Assembly: GCF_010726245.1 (NCBI RefSeq) | Contig: NZ_AP022561.1 | Location: 1,488,001 to 1,552,000 of the forward strand | DNA length: 64,000 bases | Direction: 5' to 3' | DNA from: Mycolicibacterium aichiense | GTDB taxonomy: Bacteria; Actinomycetota; Actinomycetes; Mycobacteriales; Mycobacteriaceae | Part shown: piece by piece, positions 26,198 to 36,585 of the stretch | Layout: each line of letters begins with the position of its first letter | How positions within the stretch are numbered: position 1 is the first letter of the stretch | Translations under genes and position numbers: made by a program | Notes under the pieces: model-generated | Told to the model about the DNA's origin: nothing | Database searches by the model: none | What the model saw: the letters and a program-made list of their open reading frames with translations, nothing else

Positions 26198-27085
26198 ATG
26201 ACTGGACGACTTGCCGGTCGTAGCGCCATTGTCACCGGCGCGAGCCGTGGACTTGGCCGCGCGACCGCCCTGGCGCTGGCCGCCGAGGGCGCCGCGGTGG
26301 CGGTGGTGGCCCGAACCCAACAGCAGTGGGACGACCGGCTGCCGGGCACCATCGGCGACACCGTCGCGTCCATCGAAGCCGCCGGTGGGCAGGCTGTGGC
26401 GATCGCCGCCGACCTCCTCGAGCGCGACGACCTGCCCCGGCTGGTCGACGAGGCCCGGGCGGCGTTGGGGCCCATCACGATTCTGGTGAACAACGCCGCG
26501 TTCACCGCGCCGGGACGTCCGCCCAAGCCGGATGCCGCGCCGAAGGTGGCGAAGCCCAGGACTGCGCCGGCGGCCACCAACGCCGAGTGGCCCGGTTTCG
26601 TGACGATCCCACCGAGTGCCTATCGCAGGCATTTCGAGATCGGTGTGTTCGCCTCCTACGAGCTGATGCAGCTGGTGTGCCCCGACATGTTCGCCGCCGG
26701 CTTCGGCTCGATCATCAACGTCACGTCGGTGGCTTCCCGGGTGCCCGGTGACGGCCCGTATCAGAACTTCGCCGGCGGGGTGCTGCCCGGGTACGGCGGA
26801 TCCAAGGCCGCGCTGGAGCACCTGACCTGGTGTGCGGCCTACGATCTGCAGCGGCACAACATCGCGGTCAACGCGCTGGCGCCGTCGCGGCCGATCCCGA
26901 CACCGGGACTGTCCTACTACCGCAACGAATTCGCGAGCGTGTCACCCGAGGACGAGTTCGCCCGTGCCGCAGTCGAATTGACACTCGTCGACCCGAACGT
27001 CGTCACGGGCCGCACCATCGGTCACCTCGAGGCGCTGGACGGCAGCTTTGCGCCGTTCACCAACACGGAGTCCGCACTCGGCTAG
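26198..27085 (+). CDS. Short-chain dehydrogenase/reductase
   Basis: A 295-residue classical SDR. Cofactor motif VTGASRGLGRATALALA, the NNAAF strand, and the catalytic Y199-x3-K203 in LPGYGGSKAALEHL are visible. An insertion rich in Pro and Ala (about residues 107-128) lies after NNAAF. The ATG 26198 has GAGGAG 5 nt upstream and follows the TetR gene by 13 nt. It probably oxidises a hydroxyl in the same pathway as the divergent operon. Confidence 0.88.
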   Translation: MTGRLAGRSAIVTGASRGLGRATALALAAEGAAVAVVARTQQQWDDRLPGTIGDTVASIEAAGGQAVAIAADLLERDDLPRLVDEARAALGPITILVNNAAFTAPGRPPKPDAAPKVAKPRTAPAATNAEWPGFVTIPPSAYRRHFEIGVFASYELMQLVCPDMFAAGFGSIINVTSVASRVPGDGPYQNFAGGVLPGYGGSKAALEHLTWCAAYDLQRHNIAVNALAPSRPIPTPGLSYYRNEFASVSPEDEFARAAVELTLVDPNVVTGRTIGHLEALDGSFAPFTNTESALG

Positions 27086-27100
27086 CGCTGAACGACGCTG

Positions 27101-28012
27101 CTACTTCAAGTGCGGGCCCAGCAACTGACTCCACGCGTGGCTCAACTTGTCCCACTCGTCGTCGCACAGCTCGGCCCGGCTCTGCGGAAGATGTCCGTCG
27201 CCGACCAGGTCGCCGTTGGCCGCCGGGTTCGAACCGTAGAGCCAGCATTCCATGTTGAAGGCCCTGACCTTGTTCGGTGAATGGCCGCCGGCGAGGTCGG
27301 TGTCATCGAGTTCACCGGCAGCCTCGGCATAGCCCTGGAATTCGCGTGCCGAGTCTTTGATGGCCTGTACATTGGCCGGGTCCACCTTGCCGTCCGGCCC
27401 CGGCGTCAACAGGATGTAAGCCGAAAGCTGGTCGGCGACATCCTCTTCGCGGCCGGTGATGGGCAGGTCATACAGGCTGATCACCATGTGACCGAGCTCG
27501 TGGTAGAAGGTGGCGATCTCACCGTTGACCGTGGACGCCCTCGGATCGGCGTCACCGGCTTTGGTGTAGATTTCCAGACCCTCCGTCGCTTCTTCGTAGC
27601 ACAGCGTCACCGAGTTATCGTTCGGATCCCACCACGCGTTGGCCGTATCGCACTGCTTACCGACCAACTGGATGTCGTGCGGCAGTTTCAGTGTGTTGTT
27701 GACGCTGCTCGAGAGATGGTTCAGCAGATCAGCCTGCTCTTGGATATCGCGGCCCGTCTTGGCCTCCGGCGAGGTGGCCTCGTCGTACCTCGGAATCATC
27801 GAGCCCGACGAATCGTCCTTGCCTGCCCCGGATGGCTCGGCCGGCTGGTCCGACCGCGCCGGGCTTGCCTGCGCCGTCGAGGGACTGACCGTGGACTCGC
27901 GAAGCTGATCGGGATGCGATCCCGTGTTGCCGCACGCGCTGAGGACTACCACCAAGCCGAGGAATGCCGCACCGACGCGAGCGCAGTTTGTCACGAGACA
28001 ATATTCAATCAT
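27101..28012 (-). CDS. Lipoprotein with DUF4344-type metallopeptidase domain
   Basis: A 303-residue exported lipoprotein. The lipobox LSAC places the lipidated Cys at C27, after a hydrophobic GAAFLGLVVV. A Ser/Pro-rich linker runs to about residue 75. The C-terminal domain holds the zinc-metallopeptidase motif HELGH (171-175) with DLPITGREEDVADQLSAY downstream, matching DUF4344 proteins whose second Glu/Asp completes the site. Two Cys in the domain (KQCDTAN, VTLCYEE) may pair. The ATG 28012 is chosen, though no ribosome site is clear. It lies 26 nt after the enoyl-CoA hydratase stop. Confidence 0.8.
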   Translation of the reverse strand: MIEYCLVTNCARVGAAFLGLVVVLSACGNTGSHPDQLRESTVSPSTAQASPARSDQPAEPSGAGKDDSSGSMIPRYDEATSPEAKTGRDIQEQADLLNHLSSSVNNTLKLPHDIQLVGKQCDTANAWWDPNDNSVTLCYEEATEGLEIYTKAGDADPRASTVNGEIATFYHELGHMVISLYDLPITGREEDVADQLSAYILLTPGPDGKVDPANVQAIKDSAREFQGYAEAAGELDDTDLAGGHSPNKVRAFNMECWLYGSNPAANGDLVGDGHLPQSRAELCDDEWDKLSHAWSQLLGPHLK

Positions 28013-28038
28013 TCGCACGCCGAGATCGACGTTTTTAC

Positions 28039-28797
28039 TTACATCTGGCGCTTATTGCGCTCGGCGACCTCGCGCTGGCGCGCGGCCAACTCCTCGATGC
28101 TGACATGGGAGTCGGCGGCCACCGCGCGTTCGGCCTTCAGTGCGGGCCCGGTGACCGCTGCGGTCCCGGTGCGGTAGATCTCCTTGAGGCCAATCATGGT
28201 GGGGGAGGGCACCTCCGCGATCTGGCCGGCGAGGTCGAGCGCGCGGGGCATAAGGTGCTCGTGGGCAACGACTTCGGTGACCAGTCCGATCTTCTCGGCG
28301 CGCTGGGCGTCGACCACCTCGCCGGTCATCGACAGCCGTCGCGCCATTGCGGATCCGACCACTCGGGGTAGCCGCGCCGTCATCCCGCCGCCGGGCAGGA
28401 TCCCGACCCGGGCGTGGGTGTCGGCGAAAACCGCTCGCTCCGAGGCGATCAGGAAGTCGCACGCCAGCGCGATCTCCAAACCGCCGGTGAACGTCGCACC
28501 GTTGATCGCCCCGACGACGGGCTTGCTCAGCTCGACGATGGCGTTCATACAGTTCATCTTGTCGAACCGGCCGAAGTAGTCCATGCCCAGGCTCTGCGCC
28601 TGTTTGAGGTCGACGCCGGCGCAGAACGCCGGATCGGTGCCGGTGAGCACCACGGCGCGCACCGACTCGTCGGCGTCGGCCGCACCGAGGGCGGCATAGA
28701 GCGCCTCGAACAGCTCAGTGCTCAACGCATTGCGCACCTCGGGGCGGTTCATCGTCAAAACCCGGACGGCGCCGTGGTCATCGCTGAGAAGAATCAT
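28039..28797 (-). CDS. Enoyl-CoA hydratase/isomerase family protein (EchA)
   Basis: A 252-residue crotonase-fold enzyme. The CoA/oxyanion regions are AFCAGVDLKQA and INGATFTGGLEIALACDFLIA; the following RVGILPGGGMTARLPR contains the loop that carries the second catalytic acid in active hydratases, but here the usual Glu position reads Gly-rich. The ATG 28797 overlaps the nuoN stop (ATGA), so it is translated with the nuo operon. Beta-oxidation or a specialised hydratase role is possible. Confidence 0.88.
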   Translation of the reverse strand: MILLSDDHGAVRVLTMNRPEVRNALSTELFEALYAALGAADADESVRAVVLTGTDPAFCAGVDLKQAQSLGMDYFGRFDKMNCMNAIVELSKPVVGAINGATFTGGLEIALACDFLIASERAVFADTHARVGILPGGGMTARLPRVVGSAMARRLSMTGEVVDAQRAEKIGLVTEVVAHEHLMPRALDLAGQIAEVPSPTMIGLKEIYRTGTAAVTGPALKAERAVAADSHVSIEELAARQREVAERNKRQM

Positions 28798-30359
28798 CAA
28801 TCCAGGAATCTAGCCGCATGGTCGACGAGATCGAGCAGCGGCTGCGGCAGCGCACCGAGCGCGAACGTGATGGCCGCGGTCACGGTGATGGTCGCGACGC
28901 TCAATGAGCCGGGCGTGACGACCTCCGGGGCGTCCTGCGGCGGATCGGTGAAGAACATCAGCACGATCACCCGCACGTAGAAGTACGCGGCGATCGCCGA
29001 GGCGATGACGCCCACCACCACCAGGGGGATCGCACCGCCCTGCCCGGCCGCCTTGAACACCGCGAACTTGCTGACGAAGCCGCTGGTCAGCGGTATGCCC
29101 GCGAAGGCGAGTAGGAACAGTGAAAACACCACGCCGACAAGGGGATAGCGGCGTCCCAGCCCAGCCCAGCGAGACATGTCGGTCTCCTCGGCCCCGGTCG
29201 CGTCGCGGACCACGCTCACCACGGCGAAGGCGCCGAGGGTGGAGAACCCGTAGGCGAAGAGGTAGAACAGGGTGGCCGACAGCCCCGGCGGGTTGGCGGC
29301 GATAACTCCGGTGAGGATGAAACCGGCGTGCGCCACAGCCGAATACGCGAGCATGCGCTTGACGTCAGTCTGGGTCACCGCGGTGATGGTGCCGACGACC
29401 ATGGTGAGGATCGCCACCGCCCACAGGACGGGGCGCAGTTCATGGTTGAGGCCGGGTAGTGCGACGTAGAAAATGCGCAGCATGGCGCCGAAGGCGGCGA
29501 CTTTGGTGGCGGCCGCCATGAACGCGGTGATCGGGGTGGGCGCGCCCTGGTAGACGTCGGGGATCCAGGAGTGGAACGGCACCGCACCGACCTTGAACAG
29601 CACACCGACGGCGACCAGCGCCGCGCCGATCAGCGCCAGGGTGGAGTTGTCGGTGCCGGCATCGATGGCGCGCGCGATGCCGGGCAGGCTCAGGGTGCCC
29701 GAGTAGCCGTACAGCAGGGCGATACCGTAGAGGAAGAATGCCGACGAGAATGCGCCCAGCAGAAAGTATTTCAGCGCCGATTCCTGGGACAGCAGCCGAC
29801 GGCGGCGCGCCAGCCCGCACGTCAGGTACAGCGGCAGCGAGAACACCTCCAGCGCCACGAACATCGTCAACAGGTCGTTGGCGGCCGGGAACAGCATCAT
29901 CCCGGCCACCGCGAACATGGTCAGCGGGAACACTTCGGTCTGCACCAACGCCGCTCTGGTGGCGATCTTTTCCGCGACGCTGCCCGGCACCGTTGACGCA
30001 TCGGGGGTGAAGGCATCCAACGTGGCCGAGCTGACCTCGAATTCGGCCGGTGTGCGGCGTTCGGCGATCAACAACACGCCGAGCACACCGATCAACACAA
30101 TGGTGCCCTGCAGGAACAGCGCGGGAGCGTCGACCGCGACCGCGCCGACCACCGCGGACTGGCCGACCCCGTCCATATCCCGAGCCAGCAGAACCACGGC
30201 GACGAACGCGGCCACCAGGCCGGCCAGGCTCAGGGCGACTTGAGTGGGGTAGCGGCTCTTACGGGGCGCGAACGCCTCTACCAGCACTCCGGCGACGGCC
30301 ACGCCGAGGACGATCAACATCGGTGAGACTTGGCTGTATTCGATGCTGGGCGCGTTCAC
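28797..30359 (-). CDS. nuoN: NADH-quinone oxidoreductase subunit N
   Basis: A 520-residue antiporter-like membrane subunit of complex I, with 14 or so helices. Conserved segments are ALEVFSLPLYLTCGLARR (with the TM5 Glu), ESALKYFLLGAFSSAFFLYG, VGVLFKVGAVPFHSWIPDVY (the proton-channel Lys) and TQTDVKRMLAYSAVAHAGF. The GTG start overlaps the nuoM stop (GTGA). It is the last classical subunit gene of the operon. Confidence 0.96.
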   Translation of the reverse strand: MNAPSIEYSQVSPMLIVLGVAVAGVLVEAFAPRKSRYPTQVALSLAGLVAAFVAVVLLARDMDGVGQSAVVGAVAVDAPALFLQGTIVLIGVLGVLLIAERRTPAEFEVSSATLDAFTPDASTVPGSVAEKIATRAALVQTEVFPLTMFAVAGMMLFPAANDLLTMFVALEVFSLPLYLTCGLARRRRLLSQESALKYFLLGAFSSAFFLYGIALLYGYSGTLSLPGIARAIDAGTDNSTLALIGAALVAVGVLFKVGAVPFHSWIPDVYQGAPTPITAFMAAATKVAAFGAMLRIFYVALPGLNHELRPVLWAVAILTMVVGTITAVTQTDVKRMLAYSAVAHAGFILTGVIAANPPGLSATLFYLFAYGFSTLGAFAVVSVVRDATGAEETDMSRWAGLGRRYPLVGVVFSLFLLAFAGIPLTSGFVSKFAVFKAAGQGGAIPLVVVGVIASAIAAYFYVRVIVLMFFTDPPQDAPEVVTPGSLSVATITVTAAITFALGALPQPLLDLVDHAARFLD

Positions 30360-31915
30360 GGGCGGGTCCCCTCTGCGACCGTCGGCGCCGGGTCGGGTTG
30401 ATGAATCGATGTCAGTGTTGCGGCCACCGCGGGGTTGATGACATCCAGGGCGATCTTCGGGTACACCCCGAGGCCGATCAACAGCGCGATCAGCGGTACC
30501 ACCACGAGCAGTTCTCGTGGCCGCAGATCCCGCACCCGGTCGGTTCCGTCAGTGACGGGCCCGGTCATCATCCGCTGATAGAGCCACAGGATGTAGACCG
30601 CCGAGAGCACCAGCGCCACCGACGCGATGACGGCGAAGGCCGGGTAACGGGTGAAAGTGCCGATGAGGACCAGGAATTCACTGATGAACGGCGCCAGTCC
30701 CGGCAGCGACAGCGTCGCCAGGCCTGCCACCAGGAAGGTGCCTGCCAGCACGGGTGCGACTTTCTGGACTCCGCCGTAGTCGGCGATGAGGCGGCTGCCC
30801 CGGCGGCTGACCAGGAACCCGGCGATCAAGAACAGTGCGGCGGTGGAGATCCCGTGGTTGACCATGTACAGGGTTGAGCCGGCCTGGCCCTGGCTGGTCA
30901 TCACGAAGATACCGAGGATGATGAAGCCGAAGTGGCTGATCGAGGTGTAGGCGATCAGCCGCATGACATCGGTCTGGCCGATCGCCAGGACGGCGCCGTA
31001 GACGATGCCGATCACGGCCAGCGCGATGATGACCGGGCGGAAATATGTTGCGGAGTCGGGGAACAACGGCAGGCAGTAGCGCAGCATCCCGAATGTGCCG
31101 ACCTTGTCCATCACGGCCATCATCAACACCGCTGATGCGGGCGTGGCCTGGACGGCGGCGTCGGGCAGCCACCGGTGGAACGGCCACAGCGGAGCTTTGA
31201 CCGCGAACGCGAACATGAACCCGAGGAACAGCGCGTTGGCGATGCCGGGGCTCATGGTGAACTTCCCGGTGGCCACGGCGTCGGTGATGGCGCGGAAGTC
31301 GAACGTTCCTGCCTCGAACGCCTTGCTGGCGGAGGTCACGACGTAGAGACCGATCACCGCGGCCAGCATGATCAACCCGCCGAACAGGTTGTACAGCAAG
31401 AACTTCACCGCTGCCTTGGACCGGTTCTCGGCGCCGAACCCACCGATGAGGAAGTACATCGGGATCAGCATGGCCTCGAAGAACACGTAGAAGAGCAGGA
31501 TGTCCAGGGCGACCAGCGACATCATCACCATGCCCTCGACGGCGAGCGTCAGCGCGATATAGCTGTGCGATGCCCGGCCGGACAGCCCGGGCCGGTCGTC
31601 GGCGTCGTTCCAGCCGGCGATCAGCAGGATCGGCACCAGCACGGCGGTGAGCACCACCAGAGCCAGGGCGATCCCGTCGAGGCCGAGAATGTATCCGGTG
31701 CCGAACGACGGTATCCACGGATGGTTTTCGACGAATTGGAATTGTTGGCCGGCCGGATCGAACCGCACGGCGAGCATCAGTGACAGCGCCAGAACCGCGA
31801 GGGACACCACCACGCCGGCGTACTTCGCGAACTGTCGCAGCGAGGCAGGCAGCACGATGATCAGCGCGGCGCCGACGACCGGGATGGCCCACAGGATGGT
31901 CAGCCAGGGAAACAT
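30356..31915 (-). CDS. nuoM: NADH-quinone oxidoreductase subunit M
   Basis: A 519-residue antiporter-like complex I subunit. Marks are LFYVFFEAMLIPMYFLIG with the conserved Glu, FAVKAPLWPFHRWLPDA with the channel Lys, QTDVMRLIAYTSISHFGF and the helix-break regions. The ATG 31915 follows GGAGGTGA, which contains the nuoL stop, and is preferred over the GTG at 31930. It pumps protons in the membrane arm together with NuoL and NuoN. Confidence 0.96.
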   Translation of the reverse strand: MFPWLTILWAIPVVGAALIIVLPASLRQFAKYAGVVVSLAVLALSLMLAVRFDPAGQQFQFVENHPWIPSFGTGYILGLDGIALALVVLTAVLVPILLIAGWNDADDRPGLSGRASHSYIALTLAVEGMVMMSLVALDILLFYVFFEAMLIPMYFLIGGFGAENRSKAAVKFLLYNLFGGLIMLAAVIGLYVVTSASKAFEAGTFDFRAITDAVATGKFTMSPGIANALFLGFMFAFAVKAPLWPFHRWLPDAAVQATPASAVLMMAVMDKVGTFGMLRYCLPLFPDSATYFRPVIIALAVIGIVYGAVLAIGQTDVMRLIAYTSISHFGFIILGIFVMTSQGQAGSTLYMVNHGISTAALFLIAGFLVSRRGSRLIADYGGVQKVAPVLAGTFLVAGLATLSLPGLAPFISEFLVLIGTFTRYPAFAVIASVALVLSAVYILWLYQRMMTGPVTDGTDRVRDLRPRELLVVVPLIALLIGLGVYPKIALDVINPAVAATLTSIHQPDPAPTVAEGTRP

Positions 31916-31920
31916 GCCAC

Positions 31921-33804
31921 TCACCTCCACGCCGTGACGAGGACTGCGGCGACCACCAGCGCCGTACCGGCCAACATGGACAGCGCGTAGGAGCGGGCGT
32001 AGCCGGTCTGCACCTGGCGCAGGCGGTCCGAGAACCGGCCGACCGCAAATGCAAGGCCCTGCGTCACCCCGTCGACGCCCTTCTCATCGACGGCGACAAG
32101 GCCTTTGGTGAGTTCTTGGCCGGTCCGCATGAACGCCGCCTCGTTGAACGCGTCACCGTAGAGGTCGTTGCGCGCCGCGACGGTGAATGCGGAAACATCC
32201 AGCGGGGCGGACTCGGGGACGTTGTGGTTCGCGTACTGGCGGTACGCCACCGCGATGCCGATCGCGACGACGCCCAATGCGGTGACGGTGATGATCCAGG
32301 CCGGATAGACATGTGCTGCCTCGTGATGGCCGACGACGGGTTCGAGCCAGTGCTCCAGGGTGTTGCCGATGGCGAGCAGCGCCCCGGCGCCGACCGAGCC
32401 GACCGCGAGGACGATCATCGGTGCCGTCATCGAGGCGGGGGACTCGTGCGGGTGGGTATTGGGCTTCCAGCGCCGCTGCCCGAAGAACGTCAGCAGCATC
32501 ACCCGGGTCATGTAGAACGCGGTGATGCCGGCGCCGAGCAGAGCGGCGCCGCCGAGGAGCAACCCTTTGAGTCCGCCGCTGTTGAGGGCGGTTTCGATGA
32601 TCGCGTCTTTGGAGAAGTACCCGGCGAACGGTGGGACGCCGATGATGGCGAGGTAGCCCAGCCCGAAGGTGACGAAGGTGACGGGCAGCAGCGTCCGCAA
32701 GCCGCCGAAGCGGCGCATGTCGGTTTCGTCGTCCATGGCATGCATGACCGAGCCGGCGCCGAGGAACAAGCCGGCTTTGAAGAAGCCGTGGGTGAGCAGA
32801 TGCATGATGGCCACCGCATAGCCGGCGGGGCCGAGGCCGGCGGCGAGCACCATGTAGCCGATCTGGCTCATGGTGGAGGCGGCGAGGGCCTTTTTGATGT
32901 CGTCTTTGGCGCAGCCGATGATCGCGCCGAACAGCAGGGTGACCGCACCCACGGTGACGACGGCGGTCTGCGCGGCGGGCGCGGCGGTGAAGATCGGGCC
33001 GGAGCGGACGATCAGATAGACGCCGGCAGTGACCATGGTGGCGGCGTGGATCAAAGCCGAGACCGGGGTGGGGCCCTCCATGGCGTCACCGAGCCAGGAC
33101 TGCAGCGGTACCTGCGCGCTCTTGCCGCATGCGCCGAGAAGGAGGAGCAGACCGACGGCGGTCAGCGCACCTGATGTCATCTGGGGCACCGCGCTGAACA
33201 CCGTGCTGAAGGTGACCGAGCCCAGCGTGGCGAACAGCACCATCAGCGCGATCGCCAAACCCATGTCGCCGACCCGGTTGACCACGAACGCCTTCTTCGC
33301 CGCGGTGGCCGCGCTCGGCTTGTGCGACCAGAACCCGATCAGCAGATACGACGCCAGACCCACACCCTCCCAACCCATGTAGAGGCCGAGGTAGTTGTCG
33401 GCAAGCACCAGCAGGAGCATCGCGGCGACGAACAGGTTGAGGTAGGCGAAAAACCGCCGGCGGCCGGGGTCGGTTTTCATGTAGCCGATCGAGTAGATGT
33501 GGATCAGAGCGCCGACGCCGGTGATCAACAGCACGAAGCACATCGACAACGCGTCGAGCTGCAGGCCGAAGTCCACCCGCAGGACTCCGACCGGCACCCA
33601 GGAGAAGAGCACCTCGTGCACGGTCCGGTCTTCTCCGGGCAGGCCGTGTAGGTGGGTGAACAGCACCGCGCCGCAAGCGAACGCGCCGATCACCGCGGCG
33701 CAGCCCAGCAGATGCCCCCACGCATCGGTGGCCTTGCCACCCAGCAGCAGGATCACCGCGCCGGCCAAGGGCAGCGCGATGGTCAACCACACCAGTGTCT
33801 GCAT
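31921..33804 (-). CDS. nuoL: NADH-quinone oxidoreductase subunit L
   Basis: A 627-residue distal antiporter-like subunit of complex I. Conserved are [19 protein letters not shown] with the TM5 Glu, [34 protein letters not shown], and [19 protein letters not shown]. The C-terminal part includes the long lateral helix that couples the antiporters. The ATG 33804 lies one base after the nuoK stop codon region. Confidence 0.97.
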   Translation of the reverse strand: MQTLVWLTIALPLAGAVILLLGGKATDAWGHLLGCAAVIGAFACGAVLFTHLHGLPGEDRTVHEVLFSWVPVGVLRVDFGLQLDALSMCFVLLITGVGALIHIYSIGYMKTDPGRRRFFAYLNLFVAAMLLLVLADNYLGLYMGWEGVGLASYLLIGFWSHKPSAATAAKKAFVVNRVGDMGLAIALMVLFATLGSVTFSTVFSAVPQMTSGALTAVGLLLLLGACGKSAQVPLQSWLGDAMEGPTPVSALIHAATMVTAGVYLIVRSGPIFTAAPAAQTAVVTVGAVTLLFGAIIGCAKDDIKKALAASTMSQIGYMVLAAGLGPAGYAVAIMHLLTHGFFKAGLFLGAGSVMHAMDDETDMRRFGGLRTLLPVTFVTFGLGYLAIIGVPPFAGYFSKDAIIETALNSGGLKGLLLGGAALLGAGITAFYMTRVMLLTFFGQRRWKPNTHPHESPASMTAPMIVLAVGSVGAGALLAIGNTLEHWLEPVVGHHEAAHVYPAWIITVTALGVVAIGIAVAYRQYANHNVPESAPLDVSAFTVAARNDLYGDAFNEAAFMRTGQELTKGLVAVDEKGVDGVTQGLAFAVGRFSDRLRQVQTGYARSYALSMLAGTALVVAAVLVTAWR

Positions 33805-33805
33805 G

Positions 33806-34105
33806 TCAGTGCCGCAACAGGTGGGCGTCGTCGACGTTGGCGCTGCGCCGGGTCCGGAAGATGGTCATGATGATGGCCAGGCCGACCACCACTTCGCAGG
33901 CCGCGACCACCATGGTGAAGAACGCCACCACCTGTCCGTCGAGATGGCCATGCATACGTGAGAAGGTCACGAACGCGAGGTTCGCGGCGTTGAGCATCAA
34001 CTCGACGCACATGAACATGATGATCGCGTTGCGGCGCAACAGCACTCCCGCGGCACCGATCGTGAACAGCAACGCCGACAGATACAGGTAGTTGGCCGGG
34101 TTCAT
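33806..34105 (-). CDS. nuoK: NADH-quinone oxidoreductase subunit K
   Basis: A 99-residue, three-helix membrane subunit. The buried glutamates of the E-channel are visible in [17 protein letters not shown] and [14 protein letters not shown]. Usual length for NuoK. The ATG overlaps the nuoJ stop (ATGA). Confidence 0.97.
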   Translation of the reverse strand: MNPANYLYLSALLFTIGAAGVLLRRNAIIMFMCVELMLNAANLAFVTFSRMHGHLDGQVVAFFTMVVAACEVVVGLAIIMTIFRTRRSANVDDAHLLRH

Positions 34106-34848
34106 CGCGGACCGCCTCCGTTGCCGTCGGTGCGAAGGATCGTGCTGACCGACGATTCCTCGTCGGTGCCGTCGGGGAGCCGAGAGAAGGTGTTGACGGC
34201 GTTATGGCGGGCGAAGACGCCGGGGTTGGGCAGCGGCGTTGCCCGCGCCCCGGTTTGGAAGCGTTCGACGACCATCTCACGCTGCGTCTTTCGCCGCTCG
34301 AAGCGCTCCCGGTGGGCCAAGACCATGGCCCCCAGGGCTGCGGTGATCAGCAGTGCGCTGGTCAACTCGAACGCCCACAGATCGCGGGTGAAGATCAGCG
34401 TCGCCAAACCCTGTACGTTGCCGCCCGCATTTGCCTGCGTCAGCCCGACAAATCCGGTGGTGGCGATGTTGCCGATCCCGGCGATCAGCAGGACGCCGAA
34501 TCCGAGACCCGCGACGATCGCGGCGACCCGCTGTCCCCGAATGGTTTCCACCAACGACTCCGAGGAGTCGACGCCGACCAGCATGAGCACGAACAAGAAC
34601 AACATCATCACCGCGCCGGTGTAGACCACCACCTGCACCACCCCCAGGAACAAGGCGTCCTGCGCGACGTAGATCATGGCCAGCGCGATCATCGTGGTCG
34701 CGAGGAAGATCGCCGAATAGACGGCTTTGGGCGCGGCGACCACTCCGATCGCGCCGGTCACCGCGATGACGGCGAGGATCCAGAATGCGATGGTCTCGGG
34801 AGTGGAGGTGCGAGTCAGGGTTTCGGCGGCCAGCAGCGTGATCGTCAC
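34102..34848 (-). CDS. nuoJ: NADH-quinone oxidoreductase subunit J
   Basis: A 248-residue membrane subunit with five helices in the first 170 residues ([41 protein letters not shown] with the conserved Tyr/Gly pi-bulge region). The C-terminus carries the polar tail typical of mycobacterial NuoJ. Start GTG 34848 follows AGGAGG with a 4-nt spacer and overlaps the nuoI stop (GTGA). The longer frame reaching 35055 is antisense-like extension into nuoI and is rejected. Confidence 0.95.
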   Translation of the reverse strand: MTITLLAAETLTRTSTPETIAFWILAVIAVTGAIGVVAAPKAVYSAIFLATTMIALAMIYVAQDALFLGVVQVVVYTGAVMMLFLFVLMLVGVDSSESLVETIRGQRVAAIVAGLGFGVLLIAGIGNIATTGFVGLTQANAGGNVQGLATLIFTRDLWAFELTSALLITAALGAMVLAHRERFERRKTQREMVVERFQTGARATPLPNPGVFARHNAVNTFSRLPDGTDEESSVSTILRTDGNGGGPR

Positions 34849-35366
34849 CGAACCTCCTGATTTCCGCTTATTCGGCCCAGGTAGTAGTCGTCGTCGGTCG
34901 TCCCCGGCGCCATCGCGTGCGGCGGCGGCGCCATGCCGGGCTGCAGTGGGGCCAGCAGTTTGTCCTTGCCGTAGATCAGGTCGGAGCGGTTGTCGTCGGC
35001 CATCTCGTAGACGTTGGTCATCGTCAGCGCGCGGGTGGGACAGGCTTCGATGCACAGTCCGCAGCCGATGCAGCGCAGATAGTTGATCTGGTAGACCCGG
35101 CCGTAGCGTTCGCCGGGCGAAAAGCGTTGCTCCTCGGTGTTATCGGCGCCTTCGACATAGATGGCGTCGGCGGGGCACGCCCAGGCGCACAGCTCGCAGC
35201 CGATGCACTTCTCCAGCCCGTCGGGGTAACGGTTGAGTTGGTGGCGGCCGTGATAGCGCGGCGCCACCGGGCCCGGCTTCTCCGGATACTCCTCGGTGAT
35301 CGGGCGTTTGAACATGGTCCCGAACGTCACGCCGAAACCCTTGACCGCATCGAGGAACTTAGGCAT
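34845..35366 (-). CDS. nuoI: NADH-quinone oxidoreductase subunit I (2 x 4Fe-4S)
   Basis: A 173-residue ferredoxin-like subunit of the peripheral arm. Two complete cluster motifs are visible, [12 protein letters not shown] and [12 protein letters not shown], which hold clusters N6a and N6b. ATG 35366 with AGGAGA upstream is chosen; it overlaps the nuoH stop by 8 nt. It passes electrons from NuoG to NuoB. Confidence 0.97.
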   Translation of the reverse strand: MPKFLDAVKGFGVTFGTMFKRPITEEYPEKPGPVAPRYHGRHQLNRYPDGLEKCIGCELCAWACPADAIYVEGADNTEEQRFSPGERYGRVYQINYLRCIGCGLCIEACPTRALTMTNVYEMADDNRSDLIYGKDKLLAPLQPGMAPPPHAMAPGTTDDDYYLGRISGNQEVR

Positions 35367-36585
35367 CTGCTTTCTCCTTGCTCGGTGCCGGCGAACCGGG
35401 TATCGGAGGTATGGGGAACGATCCGTCGACCGCAGGGGCAGTGGGCGCGGCATTGCGCTGGATCAGCTTGTTGCGCAGCGAGTTCGCGCCCAGCACCGCC
35501 AGCAGCAGTGCCGCGGCGGCGATGAGGTTGGGAACGATTCCGGTGTGGCCGATGCTGTGCAGGACCGCGACGATCATGATCCACACCAGCGAGACCGGGA
35601 TGAGCAGTTTCCAGCCCAGTGCCATGAACTGGTCGTAACGCAGCCGCGGCAGGGTGGCCCGCAGCCACATGAAGACGAACAGGAACGTCCACACCTTGGC
35701 CACGAACCAGATCAGCGGCCACCAGCCGGTGTTGACGCCGTCGATCAGGCTGATCGGCCACGGCGCATGCCAGCCGCCCAGGAACAGGGTGGTGGCCAGC
35801 GCCGAGACGGTGGTCATGTTGACGTATTCGGCGAGCATGAACATCGCGAACTTCAGTGAGGAGTACTCGGTGTGAAAGCCGCCCACCAGTTCGCCTTCAG
35901 CCTCGGGCAGGTCGAACGGGGCCCGGTTGGTCTCGCCGACCATCGACGTCACGTACACCGCGAAGCTGGGCAGCAGCAGGAAGACATACCAGGTGTGCTC
36001 TTGGGCGGCGACGATCCCCGAGGTGGACATGGTGCCTGCGTAGAGGAACACCGCGGCGAACGACAACGCCATCGCGATCTCATAGGAGATGACCTGTGCG
36101 CTGGACCGCAGACCACCCAGAAGCGGGTAGGTGGAACCCGAGGCCCAACCCGCCAGCACGATGCCGTACACCCCGATCGAGGTGACCGCCAGGATGTAGA
36201 GCACCGCCACCGGCAGATCCGTCAGCTGCAGCGGCGTGCGGTGACCGAACACCGACACCACCGGACCCAGCGGGATCACCGCGAACGCCATGATCGCGGG
36301 GATCACCGAAATGACCGGCGCCATCAGGTAAATCGGCTTGTCCACCCCGGCCGGGGTGAGCCCCTCTTTGAGGGCCAGCTTGATTCCGTCGGCCAGGGAC
36401 TGCAGGATGCCGAACGGCCCGACCCGGTTGGGGCCGTAGCGCATCTGCATGCGGCCCAGGATCTTGCGCTCCAGCAGGATCGCCACCAGAACGGTCAGCA
36501 GCAGGAACGCGAAGACCGCAACCGCCTTGATCAGCACCAGCCACCACGGATCATGACCGAACACACTCAGATCGGGTGCGATCAT
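35359..36585 (-). CDS. nuoH: NADH-quinone oxidoreductase subunit H
   Basis: A 408-residue membrane subunit that forms the quinone chamber with NuoB and NuoD. Conserved segments are [63 protein letters not shown] and [17 protein letters not shown]-terminal Pro/Ala tail of about 40 residues is typical for mycobacteria. ATG 36585 overlaps the nuoG stop (ATGA). Confidence 0.97.
   Translation of the reverse strand: MIAPDLSVFGHDPWWLVLIKAVAVFAFLLLTVLVAILLERKILGRMQMRYGPNRVGPFGILQSLADGIKLALKEGLTPAGVDKPIYLMAPVISVIPAIMAFAVIPLGPVVSVFGHRTPLQLTDLPVAVLYILAVTSIGVYGIVLAGWASGSTYPLLGGLRSSAQVISYEIAMALSFAAVFLYAGTMSTSGIVAAQEHTWYVFLLLPSFAVYVTSMVGETNRAPFDLPEAEGELVGGFHTEYSSLKFAMFMLAEYVNMTTVSALATTLFLGGWHAPWPISLIDGVNTGWWPLIWFVAKVWTFLFVFMWLRATLPRLRYDQFMALGWKLLIPVSLVWIMIVAVLHSIGHTGIVPNLIAAAALLLAVLGANSLRNKLIQRNAAPTAPAVDGSFPIPPIPGSPAPSKEKADA

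Noticed and set aside
30356..33804. NuoL/NuoM as Mrp-type antiporter subunits
   Set aside because: They lie in complete nuoA-N order with all peripheral-arm subunits present.
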